Below are positions 44,270 to 55,552 of a stretch of DNA of 64,000 nucleotides, one piece after another; positions within the stretch are counted from its first letter, which is position 1; every line of letters starts with the position of its first letter. Source of the stretch: Anniella stebbinsi (taxonomy: Eukaryota; Chordata; Lepidosauria; Squamata; Anniellidae); contig JARDYH010000002.1 in the NCBI GenBank assembly GCA_029215795.1, forward strand, positions 133,908,501 through 133,972,500, given 5' to 3'. The notes below the pieces were generated by a model. That model ran no database searches. It saw only the letters and a program-made list of their open reading frames with translations, and was not told the origin of the DNA. A program made the position numbers and the translations under genes.

Positions 44270-45075
44270 GATGCGACTTAAGGTATTAAAATTCCTCAGC
44301 AGTTCACAATGCAATACAACAATATAAAAACAAGGTAGAATAACATGTTATCTAAGAAAATCAAACACATTTCAGCACCATGGACAAATCAACAATACCA
44401 TGAACAGTAATAGAAGAATCCCTCCCAGGGAGGGATGCTTATTTTTTGGATTGACAGAATTCCGCAACATTTATTTTTCGTTTTGCAACCTGTGAGCCAA
44501 GCTGCGGGCTGTTCCCTGAATTCCGGTAACTTTTGGAGCAATTTTTGGGGGAAGGTTCTGCAGTTTGCACAAATTACAGCTGAATTTTTGGAAATTAGGG
44601 CTGGATTTGCACCATTTGCTCAGAAATGTGCACTAGTTGCTTGGAAATTTGCACAAATTGCTTAGAAATTTGCACAAATTGCTCAGAAATGTGCTCAAAC
44701 TGCATACACCTCCAGTGCAAAACTCAGAAAAAATTGCAAACTGTCCCATCTTGCCATGGGGGGGTCAAAACACAGTCCACGGGCATCAAACACCACCCGC
44801 AAAACAGATTTTTCCAACATCCCTATTCACAACACAGGGAAAGCCAGTGTGAAGAGGAGTGTTTTCAAGATGTCTTTAAAACTAGCCAGTATTTCTGTCT
44901 CTCGAGTGACATGTGGTAGAGTGTTCTGAAGGGTGGGTGCCACCACTGAGGAGGCTGGCTTACATGCCACAACTTGGCGGTCATGGTAGCTTGCCTGAAG
45001 CTGCTCTGCAGCGCCACCTCTGAGGATGGCCAGGAGGCTGTATTGCAGCCTACTCAACATGGCTTAGGTGATTCA
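44270..45075 (-). mobile_element. L2-like LINE 3' region split by a MITE
   Basis: The left block (44275-44420, AGCAGTTCACAATGCAATAC) and right block (44830-45070, GGTGGGTGCCACCACTGAGG, TTGGCGGTCATGG) read as a reversed L2 3' region. The AT-rich MITE lies between them. Confidence 0.5.
44423..44828. mobile_element. AT-rich hAT-like MITE
   Basis: Begins GAGGGATGCTTATTTTTTGG and ends TTTTCCAACATCCCTA. The centre carries repeated TTGCACAAATTGCT units (44650-44690). No target duplication is evident. Confidence 0.5.
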
Positions 45076-45199
45076 AGGGGCCAGTAGGGCTCCATATGGT
45101 GTCATAAAGCTGCTTGCTCCTCAATCTGAATAAAGTGTCAATTGAATCTGGCTTGAGGCCAGCCTGGGGAAAACTGCAGAGCTGCTGCTAAAAATAGAT

Positions 45200-45597
45200 G
45201 AGGGCGGCTGCTGCCCCCAGTTCCAACTACAGGGGGTGCTGTTGCGGTCTCTGCATGCGCCGGCACATTCTGCATCCACGAGAATGAGTTGTTGTTTTCA
45301 GTTCCCACATTTGTGCAAATTCGCGAATTCTCCCAAAGTGTGCAAATTCCTCCAAAGTGTATATTTTCATGCTTTAGCCTATGGGGAAAATGCACATGGG
45401 GGGTGGGATTTTTTAAATCTTTGCATATTTTTCTACAAAGAAATTTTTGCAAACCTCCGGAAGCTGAGGAAAATGGTCCGCAAGTCTCCAAAAATCTTCC
45501 CAACTGGGAAAAAGCCGTTCCCCTGCAGAATCTGCGGGTTGGATTCCTAAAACCTGCACTCTTTTGGTTCCGCTGTGGATCGCTCCGACATCCCTCC
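45200..45597. mobile_element. AT-rich hAT-like MITE
   Basis: Ends GATCGCTCCGACATCCCTCC and is rich in GTGCAAATTCGCG and GAAAATGCACATGGG words. The left end is uncertain. Confidence 0.4.
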
Positions 45598-45859
45598 TTG
45601 AGATGGACCAGGATGAATGACAAAAGGAGCACATAGGATTGATGGAACCTGATCTAGTGAGATGAAATTGGGCTTGCAAAAATTTGGATCTGGGGCGTTT
45701 CTGGCCTGGGAAAGGGGCTTTTGAGAAAGATTTCAACAAGGAGGAACGTTTCTCTGTATGCCTCCCCTGCAGGAAAATAAAGAGCAAAACAAAGCAGAAT
45801 TTTTGATATCCCCTTCCAGTTTGTTGTGCGATATCCTATTTTGTGGGAAAGCAAGTTAA

Positions 45860-47048
45860 TGCAATCCATGTGTATTGGTTGGCAGTGGGGATCATGCAGA
45901 GAGGATGCAGCAGTTCCTTGCTGTTGATCAATTGGTTCAGTGGAAAAGCTGATAACCTAATACAATTAAACGTGATGCAAAAGGCAGGCAGGCGGATGCC
46001 GCTACGCTCCACCCTGCAAGGTCTTCATCGATGTGCAAGATTTGCTCTTAGCATTACTTTGGTGGAAATGTAATGTTTTACAGATGGTGAGAAGCTGTCT
46101 TCCTTCGCTAAACATGCAGTCCTATGCACATTTTGACCGGAAAAAAAGTCCTACTGCTCCTAGCGTTCCCTGGGGAACGCTGGGAGTTGTAGGACTTTTT
46201 TCAGTCAAAATGTGTATAGGTTCACGGCTTAATTAAGCAAGTTAAGCTGGGAAAGGACTGAATGATTCGCAGCTTAATGCGATAGTGTGGGACCTGGGGA
46301 ATGAAGCAGGGTCCTCTGCAGAACCTTGGAAGACCAGGAAGGGACCAGACTTGGGCTGGATTTGGCCTGAGGTGGAACCACCCCTGATTTACCATGACCC
46401 TGAGTATGGCTTGAGTGGATCATCTGCACTGTGCTGCTGTTAGCTGCACAGCACCAATCATCTCTTTCCATGCTCCTGGTGGTCTTATCTGGTGGTGGAG
46501 CTTTTCAAATAGACCGCTCGCCGAAACATCCTATAAAGACCATTTAACACCAGTCTTAGAAGAACGGCATTGGCTACCTAAATTCTTCCAGTCAGAATTC
46601 AAGGTGTTGGCAATGACTTTTAAAGCCCTATTTGAGAGAGCGTCTCTCCCTATATACGCCTGCCCGAGATTTGCGAGCCCTCCTCTGCGTCCCACCAATG
46701 CAAGACATACATTATGGTGGGACACAGGAGAGGGCTTTCTCTGCTGTGGCACCTTGATTGTGGAATGCCCTTCCCTTGGAGGCCTGCCTGGCACCCACAC
46801 TGGTTTCATTTCGGCGCCACGTTAAAACACGTCTCTTTATAAAAGCCTTTGAGGGCTACATTCTCCATGGTCACACATTGTTTTAATTGCTTTAATTGCT
46901 TTAAAAAAATTCTACTGATTTTAATTTGTTAACAATACTATTTTTAGCTGTGCATATTTATGTTTACATTGTTCCGATTTCATCTGAATACCACCTTGAG
47001 ATCTTAGTGATATAAGGTGGGATACAAATGTTTTAATTAATTAATTAA
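45860..47048 (+). mobile_element. L2-clade LINE 3' end, interrupted
   Basis: Weak L2 coding similarity at about 45946-46030, then the C-terminal RT part at 46525-46640 (HLTPVLEERHWLPKFF, KVLAMTFKALFERA), and a 3' UTR ending ACCACCTTGAGATC...TTTTAATTAATTAATTAATG. A palindromic repeat and other sequence lie between 46100 and 46500. Confidence 0.7.
46110..46215. mobile_element. Palindromic MITE
   Basis: TTTTGACCGGAAAAAAAGTCC at the left pairs with GACTTTTTTCAGTCAAAA at the right; the centre is AGCGTTCCCTGGGGAACGCT. The outer CCTATGCACA/TGTGTATAGG also pair. Confidence 0.8.
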
Positions 47049-47124
47049 TGCCACCCTAGAGAGGACCTGTGTTTAAATCCCAATCAGCTGTGTTCATTAG
47101 GAAGCTTTGAGCAAGTACCTCTCT

Positions 47125-47660
47125 GGCTGCATTTGGACAACACATTCAGCAACTGAGTGGGGGGGGGACAAATGTCAGTTGTGTTGCTTATTGTGTTGTG
47201 TGGAGGGTAACACACCGCTCACAAACTACTGATGGTATGCTATTCCGCCCAAATAAGCAACAGACAGAAACAACTGGCTTGCAAGTTGTTTAGCTCTAAG
47301 CCAGTTGTTTAAAGTGTTGTGTGGAGGGGTGAGTAGGTTAATGGCATGTGGTGAGTGGGTTAAAACACAAGCCCATAGAGGCAGGCGGCGACTAAAGCGG
47401 TGGCTGCCACTCTGCTACAACTGGTGCAACTTGCAGAGGCTGCTGGGATAGAACTGGGAGGACTGACGGAGGAGAGAGGGTAGGGAGAGGAGCGGGGGCT
47501 ATGTCAGTCAAATACTGGGTTGACTATTAGTCCACTCAACGCCAGCCCCAACCACCTACAGTTGTGTAGGAATATGTTGTGTGGGGAGTACCCACAAAAT
47601 AACCAACTGTGAGTTGGCTTCTCAACCCACCATTGACTAATGTGTTGTCCAAATGCAGCC
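47125..47660. mobile_element. MITE with 3-bp target duplication (GGCTG family), copy 3
   Basis: Begins GGCTGCATTTGGACAACACA and ends TGTGTTGTCCAAATGCAGCC, a perfect inverted terminus of at least 20 bp, with flanks TCT and TCT. 536 bp; the interior shares CAGTTGTGTTGCTTATTGTG with 34500-34555. No transposase. Confidence 0.85.
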
Positions 47661-47664
47661 TCTA

Positions 47665-48470
47665 TGTCTCCCCCACCCTATCCAGTGCCAGCTCCGGGTT
47701 TTGGAGCGGGGCTTGCATAAGACCCCCCATGGGCCCCCTACCTTTCCCCCACTATTGCCTCCAGCTGCTCCTGTTTCTCCTCCTCTCTCTCATCATGGCT
47801 CCCACTTGCTTGCTTGTTAGGCAAAGAACCAGGGTGCAAATAGGCAGAGGTTATCTGCTCCTCCTCCTCCTCCTTCTCACCACTGGCACTGCTGTCTCGG
47901 CAGAGAGCCAGGGGAAGAAGCAGTTTGCAATGGTGAAAAGGGGGCCGCTATTTGTGCCCATCATTTATGTCACATTAGATCCCTGGAAAACATGAGCCGC
48001 CATTGTTTTACGTAAGTTGGTGGCTCGCTTGCGTGGAGTGGGGAGCGGGCGCTGGCAGCAGTGGCAGCTCAGCGAGCACTCAGGAAAACCAGACGGAGGT
48101 GAGTCCATCCATCCCTATATGTTAGCAGATCTGACATCAATCTGTAAAGACTCTGAACTCCATAAGGGCATTTCTGTTCCATGTAAATATCATCCCCACT
48201 TTGTATCAATTCAGGCTCAATGTATTTCTACAACGTATTTCCCTATCAGCTGTCCATTGTTCTTGTATGTTGAATGTCCTGGGCTCGTTTAATAGGTATT
48301 TCTTCCCTGTGGCCAAGAAGCCATTTTTCCCCCACTTTGCCAGCAAGCTGAACGGAGGAGGGGGCCTATGCATATTCCTCCTGCTGCTTGTGCATAATTG
48401 CCCAGGCCTTGCCTTACACCTATGCTTCCGCCCAGATCCTCCTAGCGCATGAAACTTAATTGGTCTTGTC
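47665..48470. other. No gene recognised
   Basis: A 128-codon frame at 47609-47995 overlaps the MITE end and shows no domain. Partly repeat-like (47690-47760). Confidence 0.3.
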
Positions 48471-48479
48471 ATGGGCCTC

Positions 48480-49040
48480 CACTTCCCACCCCGCCCCTTA
48501 CGACTTGCTAATAGCGCACTGAAGGATTTCTGCTGCTCACTCTAATTTCAACAATGTGCTGTTAGCCGGGATGCAACACTCAGCTAGTAATGACACTCCA
48601 ACTGCTTGTGTGTCTTAAGCGTTCTGCCTTAGTGACGGGCAAGAGGGAGTGGCAGATTTAGGAAGTCAAGCAGTTCCTGTTGTGTAGCGGGATTCTCTTG
48701 CCTTGTGTCAAGTAAAGTGAGGGCCGTCTTTTGCAGAGCTCCGTTGCTTGCTAATGGGCATGGATGGTCAATTGATGTTTCGAGAGATACCTGAAGCCAG
48801 AGTTCTAATGGCCTTTTGCTGGCTGGCGTCTCCTACTCTACAGAGTAGAGTTCAGGTGGGGGTGGGGAAGGAACTGCCGGGAGGTTGGATTGTAGCCAGC
48901 AAAGGAGACAGAAGTCTGCAGTCTGCAGTCTGCCTTTTGCAGCCAGCAAGGCTCATCTTTTCAGGGGAAGAAACACTAATGCAGGTTGGGTTGGGTTGGG
49001 TTGGAGAAAGTGACTCTGCTTTATAGGCTAGCACGGTCTG
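48480..49040. other. Probable single-copy stretch
   Basis: No repeat hallmarks. Contains GTTGGGTTGGGTTGGGTTGG (48984-49003), a G3-tract run with quadruplex potential. Confidence 0.3.
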
Positions 49041-49051
49041 CAACAATCTCT

Positions 49052-49104
49052 TGCTCTCTCTCTCTCTCTCTCTCTCTCTCAAACACACACACACACACAC
49101 ACAC
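49052..49104. repeat. (CT)n-(AC)n compound microsatellite
   Basis: CT units to about 49080, then AC units to 49104. Confidence 0.95.
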
Positions 49105-49129
49105 TCCTTCAAAGCAGACAACATGCTAA

Positions 49130-49320
49130 GCCATGGTTGGGCCACTAACCCTTTTGCAAAAGATGGTTAGTGAGCGTATTTAAATCATGTTTATGTAGCC
49201 ACCGTGGTTAGGAGTGGTTCACACAATGTGCTAAGTTTTGGTTCACACAACATGCTAAGCCATCATGTTTAGCTCAAAATGCTTAACCAACATGGCTTGG
49301 TGTGTCGTCTGAACAGGATC
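49130..49320. mobile_element. MITE of the GTTCAGACAACAC type
   Basis: GGTTCACACAACATGCTAAG, TTTAGCTCAAAATGCTTAACC and the end GTGTCGTCTGAACAGG. Similar to 40352-40440. Confidence 0.6.
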
Positions 49321-49384
49321 ATAACGGTGCACAACTCATTCTCCACTAATGGAATAGCCTATGGCTCCATTGTCGTATTGCCCT

Positions 49385-49608
49385 GACTGTTAGAGCAGTA
49401 TGACAATGGAACCCATGACTTAAGGAGGGGGGTCTCTCCCACAATAAAGGCCTTCAAGAGGCAGCTGGGCAGCCATCTGTCAGGGATGCTTTAAAGTGTA
49501 TTCCTGCACTGAGCAGGGGGTTGGACTCAATGGCTTTATGGGCCCCTTCCAATTCTACAATTCTATGATTCTACGATTCTATGATTCTACGATTCTACAA
49601 TTCTATGG
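49385..49608 (+). mobile_element. CR1 LINE 3' end with octamer tail
   Basis: TGTTAGAGCAGTATGACAATG, AGGCCTTCAAGAGGCAGC, GAGCAGGGGGTTGGACTC, and a variant ATTCTA(T/C)G tail from 49556 to 49606. Near-identical in layout to 29420-29637. Confidence 0.9.
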
Positions 49609-49619
49609 CAGCAAATGTT

Positions 49620-50450
49620 TGGCACCAGGGAGATAGCAGTTGTATAATGTTCTTGAATCCCTTGCTGCAGCACTGAGGGAGCATCATGCTTGTCTACCAG
49701 CAGCCCTGCAAAGGATCACCTGTCCCATCTATTGGCAATTACACTGCAGAGACCATCCCCATATCTTTTCTGATGCCTGTTCTATCCTGCCTCTTGAGAA
49801 ACGGTCAGTCTTTCTTATTGAGCTTCTGAAAACGCAGACTCCAGGTACTGCTGTGATTGCTGAGCCGAAATGCCTCAAAGAAGGATTTTTGGAGGGTTTC
49901 CTTTTACTGGTTCCCCCACCTCCTGCAAGCTGCTGGAGAAATCTGCCCCCCCCACCTCCACCCCAGGGAGGCCATTTGAATCTTAACCTGGCTCCAATTT
50001 CATGCCAGTAGGGTGGAGGAAATTGGGAGGCCATTTCGGCTCAGCCCTAGCTTCTACATCCTTTCAAAGAAAAGAACTCTCCCTGACATGCAGCGCTGGC
50101 CCTACTATTACGCAGAGTGAGGCGGCTGCCTCAGGCAGCAGATAATTGGAGGCAGTAGGAGAGTGTTCTGTGCTATGCAGCCTGCTCTGAGTCCCCTAAA
50201 CTAGCCTTCTGCCTTCATGTGCAGTGGAGGACACTCTCAATTTGCCCATGGTGAAGGAAGATTCAACTGTCAGTCCAGTGGGCTTTAACACAAGGAGCCG
50301 CATCTGGTTCTTTGACTCAATCAGCCAAGGATCTTGGAGCAGCCCTGCTAACATGCCAGCTTTCTCCCATCTGCACTTGCAAGTGGGACAGGACAAGAAA
50401 TGCAAGAGGTCGGCCTATTTCTGGGCCACGCCATGTTTGCATGTGTTCAT
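49620..50450. other. No gene recognised
   Basis: Mixed sequence; a repeat-like motif GGCCCTACTATTACG near 50098. No domain in any frame. Confidence 0.3.
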
Positions 50451-50454
50451 TCAC

Positions 50455-50625
50455 AAGGCAGAGCAGTAAGGGAGCTGTCCAAGGTGCTGAAGCAACTTGG
50501 GGGATCTCACTCAGCAGGTTGGATAGTTCCTTTGGAGTTCTTGCTGGTTCTAGGCGAAACCCAGAATGGATTCACAGCCCCGCCGGAATCGGAACCGCCA
50601 GCCTCTACTGCACTGGAGTACGCGG
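50455..50625. mobile_element. MITE, GGAGGCTGG family, partial
   Basis: GGGAGCTGTCCAAGGTGCTG at the left, GGCGAAACCCAGAATGGATT at the right, and the end CGGAACCGCCAGCCTCTAC. Confidence 0.75.
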
Positions 50626-50999
50626 CTCCTTGGTGAACATCACACAGTGAAGGAACTCGCACTACATCCAAACGGCCTCTTGGAATCCTCCAGCCTATCT
50701 GCAGGCAGAAAAATTAGCAAACCATTTCTTAATGGGGGGGTCCCCCCTTTTTTGCTGCCACTGCAAGTTGCAACAGTAGCTTTTCCATTGGCAACCTGCA
50801 GTGAGGAACATTCAGAGAAAAATCTGCAAAGTGGGCATCTTTAAGGGAAAGGGAGAGAGGGGGAGAAAAAGCAAGATCTCGGACGTTTCCTCTGAAAAAC
50901 GTTTTCTGGGACATTTTGGCTCAGCTCTAGAAAGAAGCCTTTCATGGGTGCCGACGCAGCAGCAGCTGCAGACCAGGAGAACAGAGGTGACCATACTGC

Positions 51000-51655
51000 C
51001 TTCATACCAATCTATGGGGCGACCACACTTAGAATACTGTGTGCCGTTTTGATCGCCACGCCTCAAAAGGGATATTGCTGAGCTGGAAAAAGTGCAGCGA
51101 AGAGCAACTGGAGCATCCCTCCTAGGAGGGAAGATCACAACAGATGGGATCGTTTAGCCTGGACAAAGGCCAGGAAAGAGAGACCTGATAGAGGTGTACA
51201 AAATTATGCGTGGTGTGGAGAATGTGGACAGGGAGACATTTTTCTCCCTCTCTCACGATACTAGAACCCGATGGGGTCATCCCATGAAGCGGATTGGTGG
51301 GAGATTCCGGACTGATAAAACGAAGGACTTCTTCACACAGCACATAGTTAAACTATGGGATTCGCTACCACAAAATGTGGTGATGGCTACCAGTTTGGAT
51401 GGCTTTCAAAGGGGGTTGGATAAATTCCTGGAGGAGAAGGCTGTCAATTCTGATAGTTACATGCTATCTCCAGTATCAGAGGCGGTGAGCTTATAGACAC
51501 CAGTTGCTGGGGAACATGGGCAGGAGGGTGCTGTTGCACCGTGTCCTGCATGTGGTTCCCAGGTCGACAGCTAGTTGAACACTCTGGGGAAAGAGTGCTG
51601 GAGTAGAAGGACCCTTGGTCGGATCCAGTAGGGCTCTTCTTATGTTTTTACGTAT
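51000..51655 (+). mobile_element. CR1-type LINE 3' end, best copy
   Basis: Coding remnants run from about 51013 (TATGGGGCGACCACACTTAG) to a frame at 51194-51496 with YKIMRGVENVDRETFFSL and KLWDSLPQNVVMA. The 3' UTR follows with TTGCTGGGGAACATGGGC and the tail GGGCTCTTCTTATGTTTTTA. It is a 5'-truncated retrotransposon; one frame break near 51150 separates the two parts. Confidence 0.9.
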
Positions 51656-51659
51656 TGCA

Positions 51660-52150
51660 TAGACATGGCAGGGGGCACATGAAAGACTGGAAAGCTAGGG
51701 CTCTGGCTCTTTTGCCACCCCCACCCCATCCACCCCCACCCTAAATGCCAACTGTCACATGGAAAACAGGGCCACACATGAAATCAGCACAACGCTATTT
51801 CAATTTGGATAGTGCTAAGGGTCACTCTGTGGATTTCCCAACCCTCCCCATTACCGACGGTTCTTCTCTGAATTCTGTATGCTGCATTCGTTGAGTCATT
51901 GGCAACTGTTCTGCTGGGTGTCCATTCTTTGGGCGAAGGATGTTGTAGAAAACTTTGATAGTCCCTGCAACGTGTTGGAAGTAATCAACTGCCGGCTGCT
52001 TAACGCATTGACGCCAGGCCACTGTTTTCGTAGGATTTAATTTCTTTGATGATGAGGTACACTGACCCTTAGCTTTGGGAGGAGCAGTGACATCTAAATG
52101 TAAGTTGCTAATTATCTAAACACACCCTCAAATCTTGATCAGTGAATAAA
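51660..52150. other. No gene recognised, possibly single-copy
   Basis: No repeat hallmarks seen. Confidence 0.3.
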
Positions 52151-52151
52151 C

Positions 52152-52152
<1 letters not shown>

Positions 52153-52201
<49 letters not shown>
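52153..52201. repeat. (GA)n microsatellite
   Basis: About 24 GA units. Confidence 0.95.
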
Positions 52202-52205
<4 letters not shown>

Positions 52206-52920
52206 AAATGCCAGTTTGTTGCCAAGGTTTCTCATCTTTATGTATCACTCTGTATATTTATAGTGTCCCTTGCAACAGCAGTCAGCAAAGGGAATAGGGC
52301 GCGAGACAGGCTCCCGGAATTACTGCTAGGCAATAGCAGTTTCTGTTTCCAGGAAATGTCATCAGGTCTTTTGACGGAGTTCCACACTTGGTTTCAAAAC
52401 CATATTTCAAAGTCGCTTTTCATGCTGAAAAGCCGAGCGCAGGTGGTTTCTGTTGTCACGCTGTATTGATGTGACCCATATTTAGAAGAAAGGATTGTGC
52501 TTTGGAAACAAGTCCTGTGCATTTAAAATACCACTAATGGCTCGGACTTCAGGTGTCAAAGAGAATTGCCTGCTTCATTGTCATCCTCCCACGAAGAAGG
52601 CTGCTAATTTTCCATTGTCTTTAAAAGCACTGCTGTAGGCCTCACATCTTAATGAAATGACAAGGCTGAGGGGGACTGCCTTTCCACTGAAGATGAAATT
52701 AAGGGCTCAGAAAATAGACAGAAAGAAAACAGGTTATCATTCCTTTCAAAAAGTCGCTTGGCATCTCTCCTCAGTACTTTTCCAGTCACCCGCTGCCTTC
52801 GCAATACATCAGCAGGGCTTTATGGGCTTTTAGATCATCATAATCCCACTCCATAATAATCTGATTTGCAAATCTGATTTGAAATTGATTTTATTTACAT
52901 CCAGCAGTCAGAAAAAGAAA
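52202..52920. other. Probable single-copy stretch, candidate conserved non-coding DNA
   Basis: No repeat hallmarks. The AT-rich part at 52830-52890 (CATAATCCCACTCC, ATAATCTGATTTGCAAATC) has homeodomain- and octamer-like words. Confidence 0.25.
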
Positions 52921-52934
52921 GGGATGCAATTGAG

Positions 52935-53025
52935 AAGTGGAAGCTGGTGACTCCGATATCAGTGGGGAAGTGAATCCGCTCCTGGTTTCAGTCAGAACTC
53001 TCAAGGAGCTATCCAAGGTGTGAAA
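52935..53025. mobile_element. MITE, GGAGGCTGG family, half copy
   Basis: AGTGGAAGCTGGTGACTCCG, CTGGTTTCAGTCAGAAC, GGAGCTATCCAAGGTG. Only the left half is present. Confidence 0.7.
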
Positions 53026-53104
53026 TGGAGTTCGGACTGGTTCGGACTCCCCTGCTCCACACACCTTCCTTATGTTTTTTTTTTTAATCTTTAAACTGGA
53101 CTTG

Positions 53105-53185
53105 GACCAGTCCACCCTTCAAATGGATGGCTCTTTCAAATAGAGGACTGTCCTCTGTAAAGAAGGACATCCAGTCACCCTTCTC
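53105..53185. repeat. AATAGAGGACTG repeat family
   Basis: CAAATAGAGGACTGTCCTCTG followed by TAAAGAAGGACATCCAG. Similar units at about 57775-57832, 62310-62345 (reverse) and 63285-63380. Confidence 0.55.
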
Positions 53186-53781
53186 AGAGGTGTCCATTTA
53201 GATTTCACTTGAGGTGGGGCAAGATGTTCAGGTCGGTTTAAAAGCCCCAGGCTTAAATATATTCAAGGTTAAAATGTAAGCCAACAACAAACAAACAACA
53301 AGGCAGGGTGTTTTCAAAGCACTTTTTGTGGTTACCTTTCTATTATACTGAACCTGTTCACATTACCTGCCACCGCTGAAGCAGTTTGGATCTCTTGCCA
53401 GGATTGAGAAAAACCTCTTTTGAGGCCTTAATATAACACTGGGACGGAAGGACTATTTAAAGTTTTCCAGCTCCTGTACTCCCATGGCTTTGCTCGTTAA
53501 ACAGGAGACAATGGAAATGTTTTTTTCTGAAGAAGCCAAAATACATGGCGAAACAGGACAAATTACCGGATGCCTGTTACCTTGAAACTTTGTTACCTTG
53601 AAACTTTGTTTGGTGCTTTACCTAAAAACTTTGCTTGGTGCTTGTGCCTTATCTGATTGGTTTTTTTAAAAAAAACACCTGTTATTTTTCATCTTTATAT
53701 CTGCGCCAAATGATTGTACCTTATTTGTGCTTGTCGTATTCTGCTGGTTCTTTAACACACATCTTGCATGTTTAGCAAATG

Positions 53782-53942
53782 TTTAGCTTATCAGCATTTG
53801 GGGGGGGGGGATCACCTGGTTGAATGTGCCATAATTGTTTAGCTTATCAGCATTTGGGGGGGGGGGGATCACCTGGTTGAATGCGCCATAATTGTTTAGC
53901 TTATCAGCATTTGGGGGGGAGGGGAATCACCTGGTTGAATCA
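53782..53942. repeat. Minisatellite, three units of 56-57 bp
   Basis: Units start at 53782, 53838 and 53895; each has TTTAGCTTATCAGCATTTG, a G-run of 7-12, then ATCACCTGGTTGAAT. The third unit has the G-run broken by an A. Confidence 0.95.
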
Positions 53943-54183
53943 CAGTACAATCACAGTCATGTGCTCTTTGGTACTTTTCTGTTATGTCATAACCACCATA
54001 ATAAGGTTATCAACACAGGTCAAACCTACTCTCGCACACACCTTTCCTCAGCAAATGTATTTGACCTTCAGCATTTTTATGCCTTGTACGTAGGCCATTT
54101 TCCCCCTTGTTTGGGGGCATTAGCGTGCCAAACCTGTAATCTCGCCAGAATATAGGAATTCCAGAGGAATAACCACAGACAGG

Positions 54184-54605
54184 AGAGGCTGGTGGCTCTA
54201 ATTTGGGTGAAGTGGAGAGTGCTTTCTGGAATCTAAAGGAGCTATCCAAGGTGCTGACGCTGTCCCCAAAACGGGTCCGGCACCTTGCATGGCTCTTTTA
54301 GACTTATTTATTTATGTATTGCATTTATATCCCGTTTGTTTTCCCTCCAAAAACTCCAAGGCAGCGTACAAAATTCCTCTCCTCTCCATTTAATCCTCAC
54401 AACAACAACCCTGTGAGGTAGGTTGGGCTGAGAGTCTGTGATTGGCCCAAAGTCACCCAATGGGTTTCCATGACTCGGTGGGGATTAGAACTCAGATCTC
54501 CCGACTCCCAGTCCAACTCTCTAGCCTTTACACCACACTGGCTGGTTGTAACTAAAACCCAGGGTGGAATCCCCGCCCCTCCAAGACTGGAGTCTCCAGC
54601 CTTCC
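54184..54605. mobile_element. MITE, GGAGGCTGG family, split by a SINE
   Basis: The left part (54184-54300: GAGAGGCTGGTGGCTCTAA, AAAGGAGCTATCCAAGGTGC) and right part (54546-54605: TAACTAAAACCCAGGGTGG, GAGTCTCCAGCC) together give the usual MITE order. Confidence 0.75.
54300..54545 (-). mobile_element. tRNA-derived SINE, second family
   Basis: The minus strand reads GTGTGGTGTAAAGGCTAGAG (A-box), ATCTGAGTTCTAATCCCC (B-box-like), GGGTGACTTTGGGCCAATC, GTTGTTGTTGTGAGGATTAA and a TAAATAAATAA tail at the low-coordinate end. Confidence 0.85.
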
Positions 54606-54707
54606 TGATCACATGGAGTCCGAAACATGAGAAGTGCGCCGACCCTCCTTCTCGCTCAGTAGAAACAGCCCGGCTTCCGAGCACCTGACAAGCCGCCGTA
54701 ATTGGCT

Positions 54708-54931
54708 ATTGGCAGTGGAGGCTGGTGGCTCTGATTTCGGTGAGGCTGTAAATCCGTACGGGGTTTCTGTCGGAACAAGCCAGAGCTTTAAAGGAGCTAT
54801 CCAAAATGCTGAACTCTGTCCCCAAAATGGGTTCAGTGCCTTGATGGCTCCTTTAGAGTTCTGGCCGGTTCTAATTAAAACCCACAACGGGTTCACAGCC
54901 TCACTGAAATCAGAGCCGCCAGCCTCCACTG
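54708..54931. mobile_element. MITE, GGAGGCTGG family, complete
   Basis: Begins CAGTGGAGGCTGGTGGCTCT and ends GCCGCCAGCCTCCACTG; inner arms GGGTTTCTGTCGGAAC/GGTTCTAATTAAAACCC and AAAGGAGCTATCC pair. Best-preserved copy. Confidence 0.9.
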
Positions 54932-54939
54932 GCTGCTCA

Positions 54940-55280
54940 TCTGCATCCACCTTGCGGTGGGGGGGTGGGGGGGCTCCCAAGTTGCGCAGCCCTGCTCAAA
55001 GTCATTAAGGGAACATTGTGTTTCGCCAAGTGCTGCCAAGTGTCGCCAGGAGAGCTGACCTTAGAATTCTTCGCGCAGAAGACAGCTGTCAGCTGGGCAT
55101 CTCCCAAGCTTACGCCAGGCTCCAGAAACTCACTTTGCTGCAACCCTCCTAGGCTGCTGCCTGGGGGAAAAAAAACAGCTGCTGCACTCATGACGAGTCA
55201 AGGTCACGACATAAACAGTGAGGCCAGAAAGCTCCGGTTGAATCTGACTGATGTAGCAAAGCCCACGATGTGGCCAGTGT
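54940..55280. other. No gene recognised
   Basis: GC-moderate sequence; frames without domains. Confidence 0.3.
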
Positions 55281-55282
55281 CA

Positions 55283-55490
55283 CGAGAACTTAGGAAGAGC
55301 CCTGCTGGGTCAGACCAAGGATCCATCTAATCCAGCACTCTGTTCACACAGTGGCCAGCCAGCTATCGACCCACAAGCAAGTCAGGGTATGACAGTACCC
55401 TCCTACCCATTTTTCCCAGTCTATAGGCTCACTGCCTCTGATACTGGAGGACGTACAGAGCCATCAGGACTCGTAGACCTTGAAGAAATA
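55283..55490 (-). mobile_element. CR1-type LINE 3' end
   Basis: Plus strand: GAGAACTTAGGAAGAGCCCTG, GGGTCAGACCAAGGATCC, CAGCACTCTGTTCACACAG, GATACTGGAGG. It is the reverse of the TTCTTATG-tail subfamily. Confidence 0.85.
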
Positions 55491-55514
55491 GAACTGAACT
55501 GGGAACTGAAACTA

Positions 55515-55517
55515 CTC

Positions 55518-55552
<35 letters not shown>

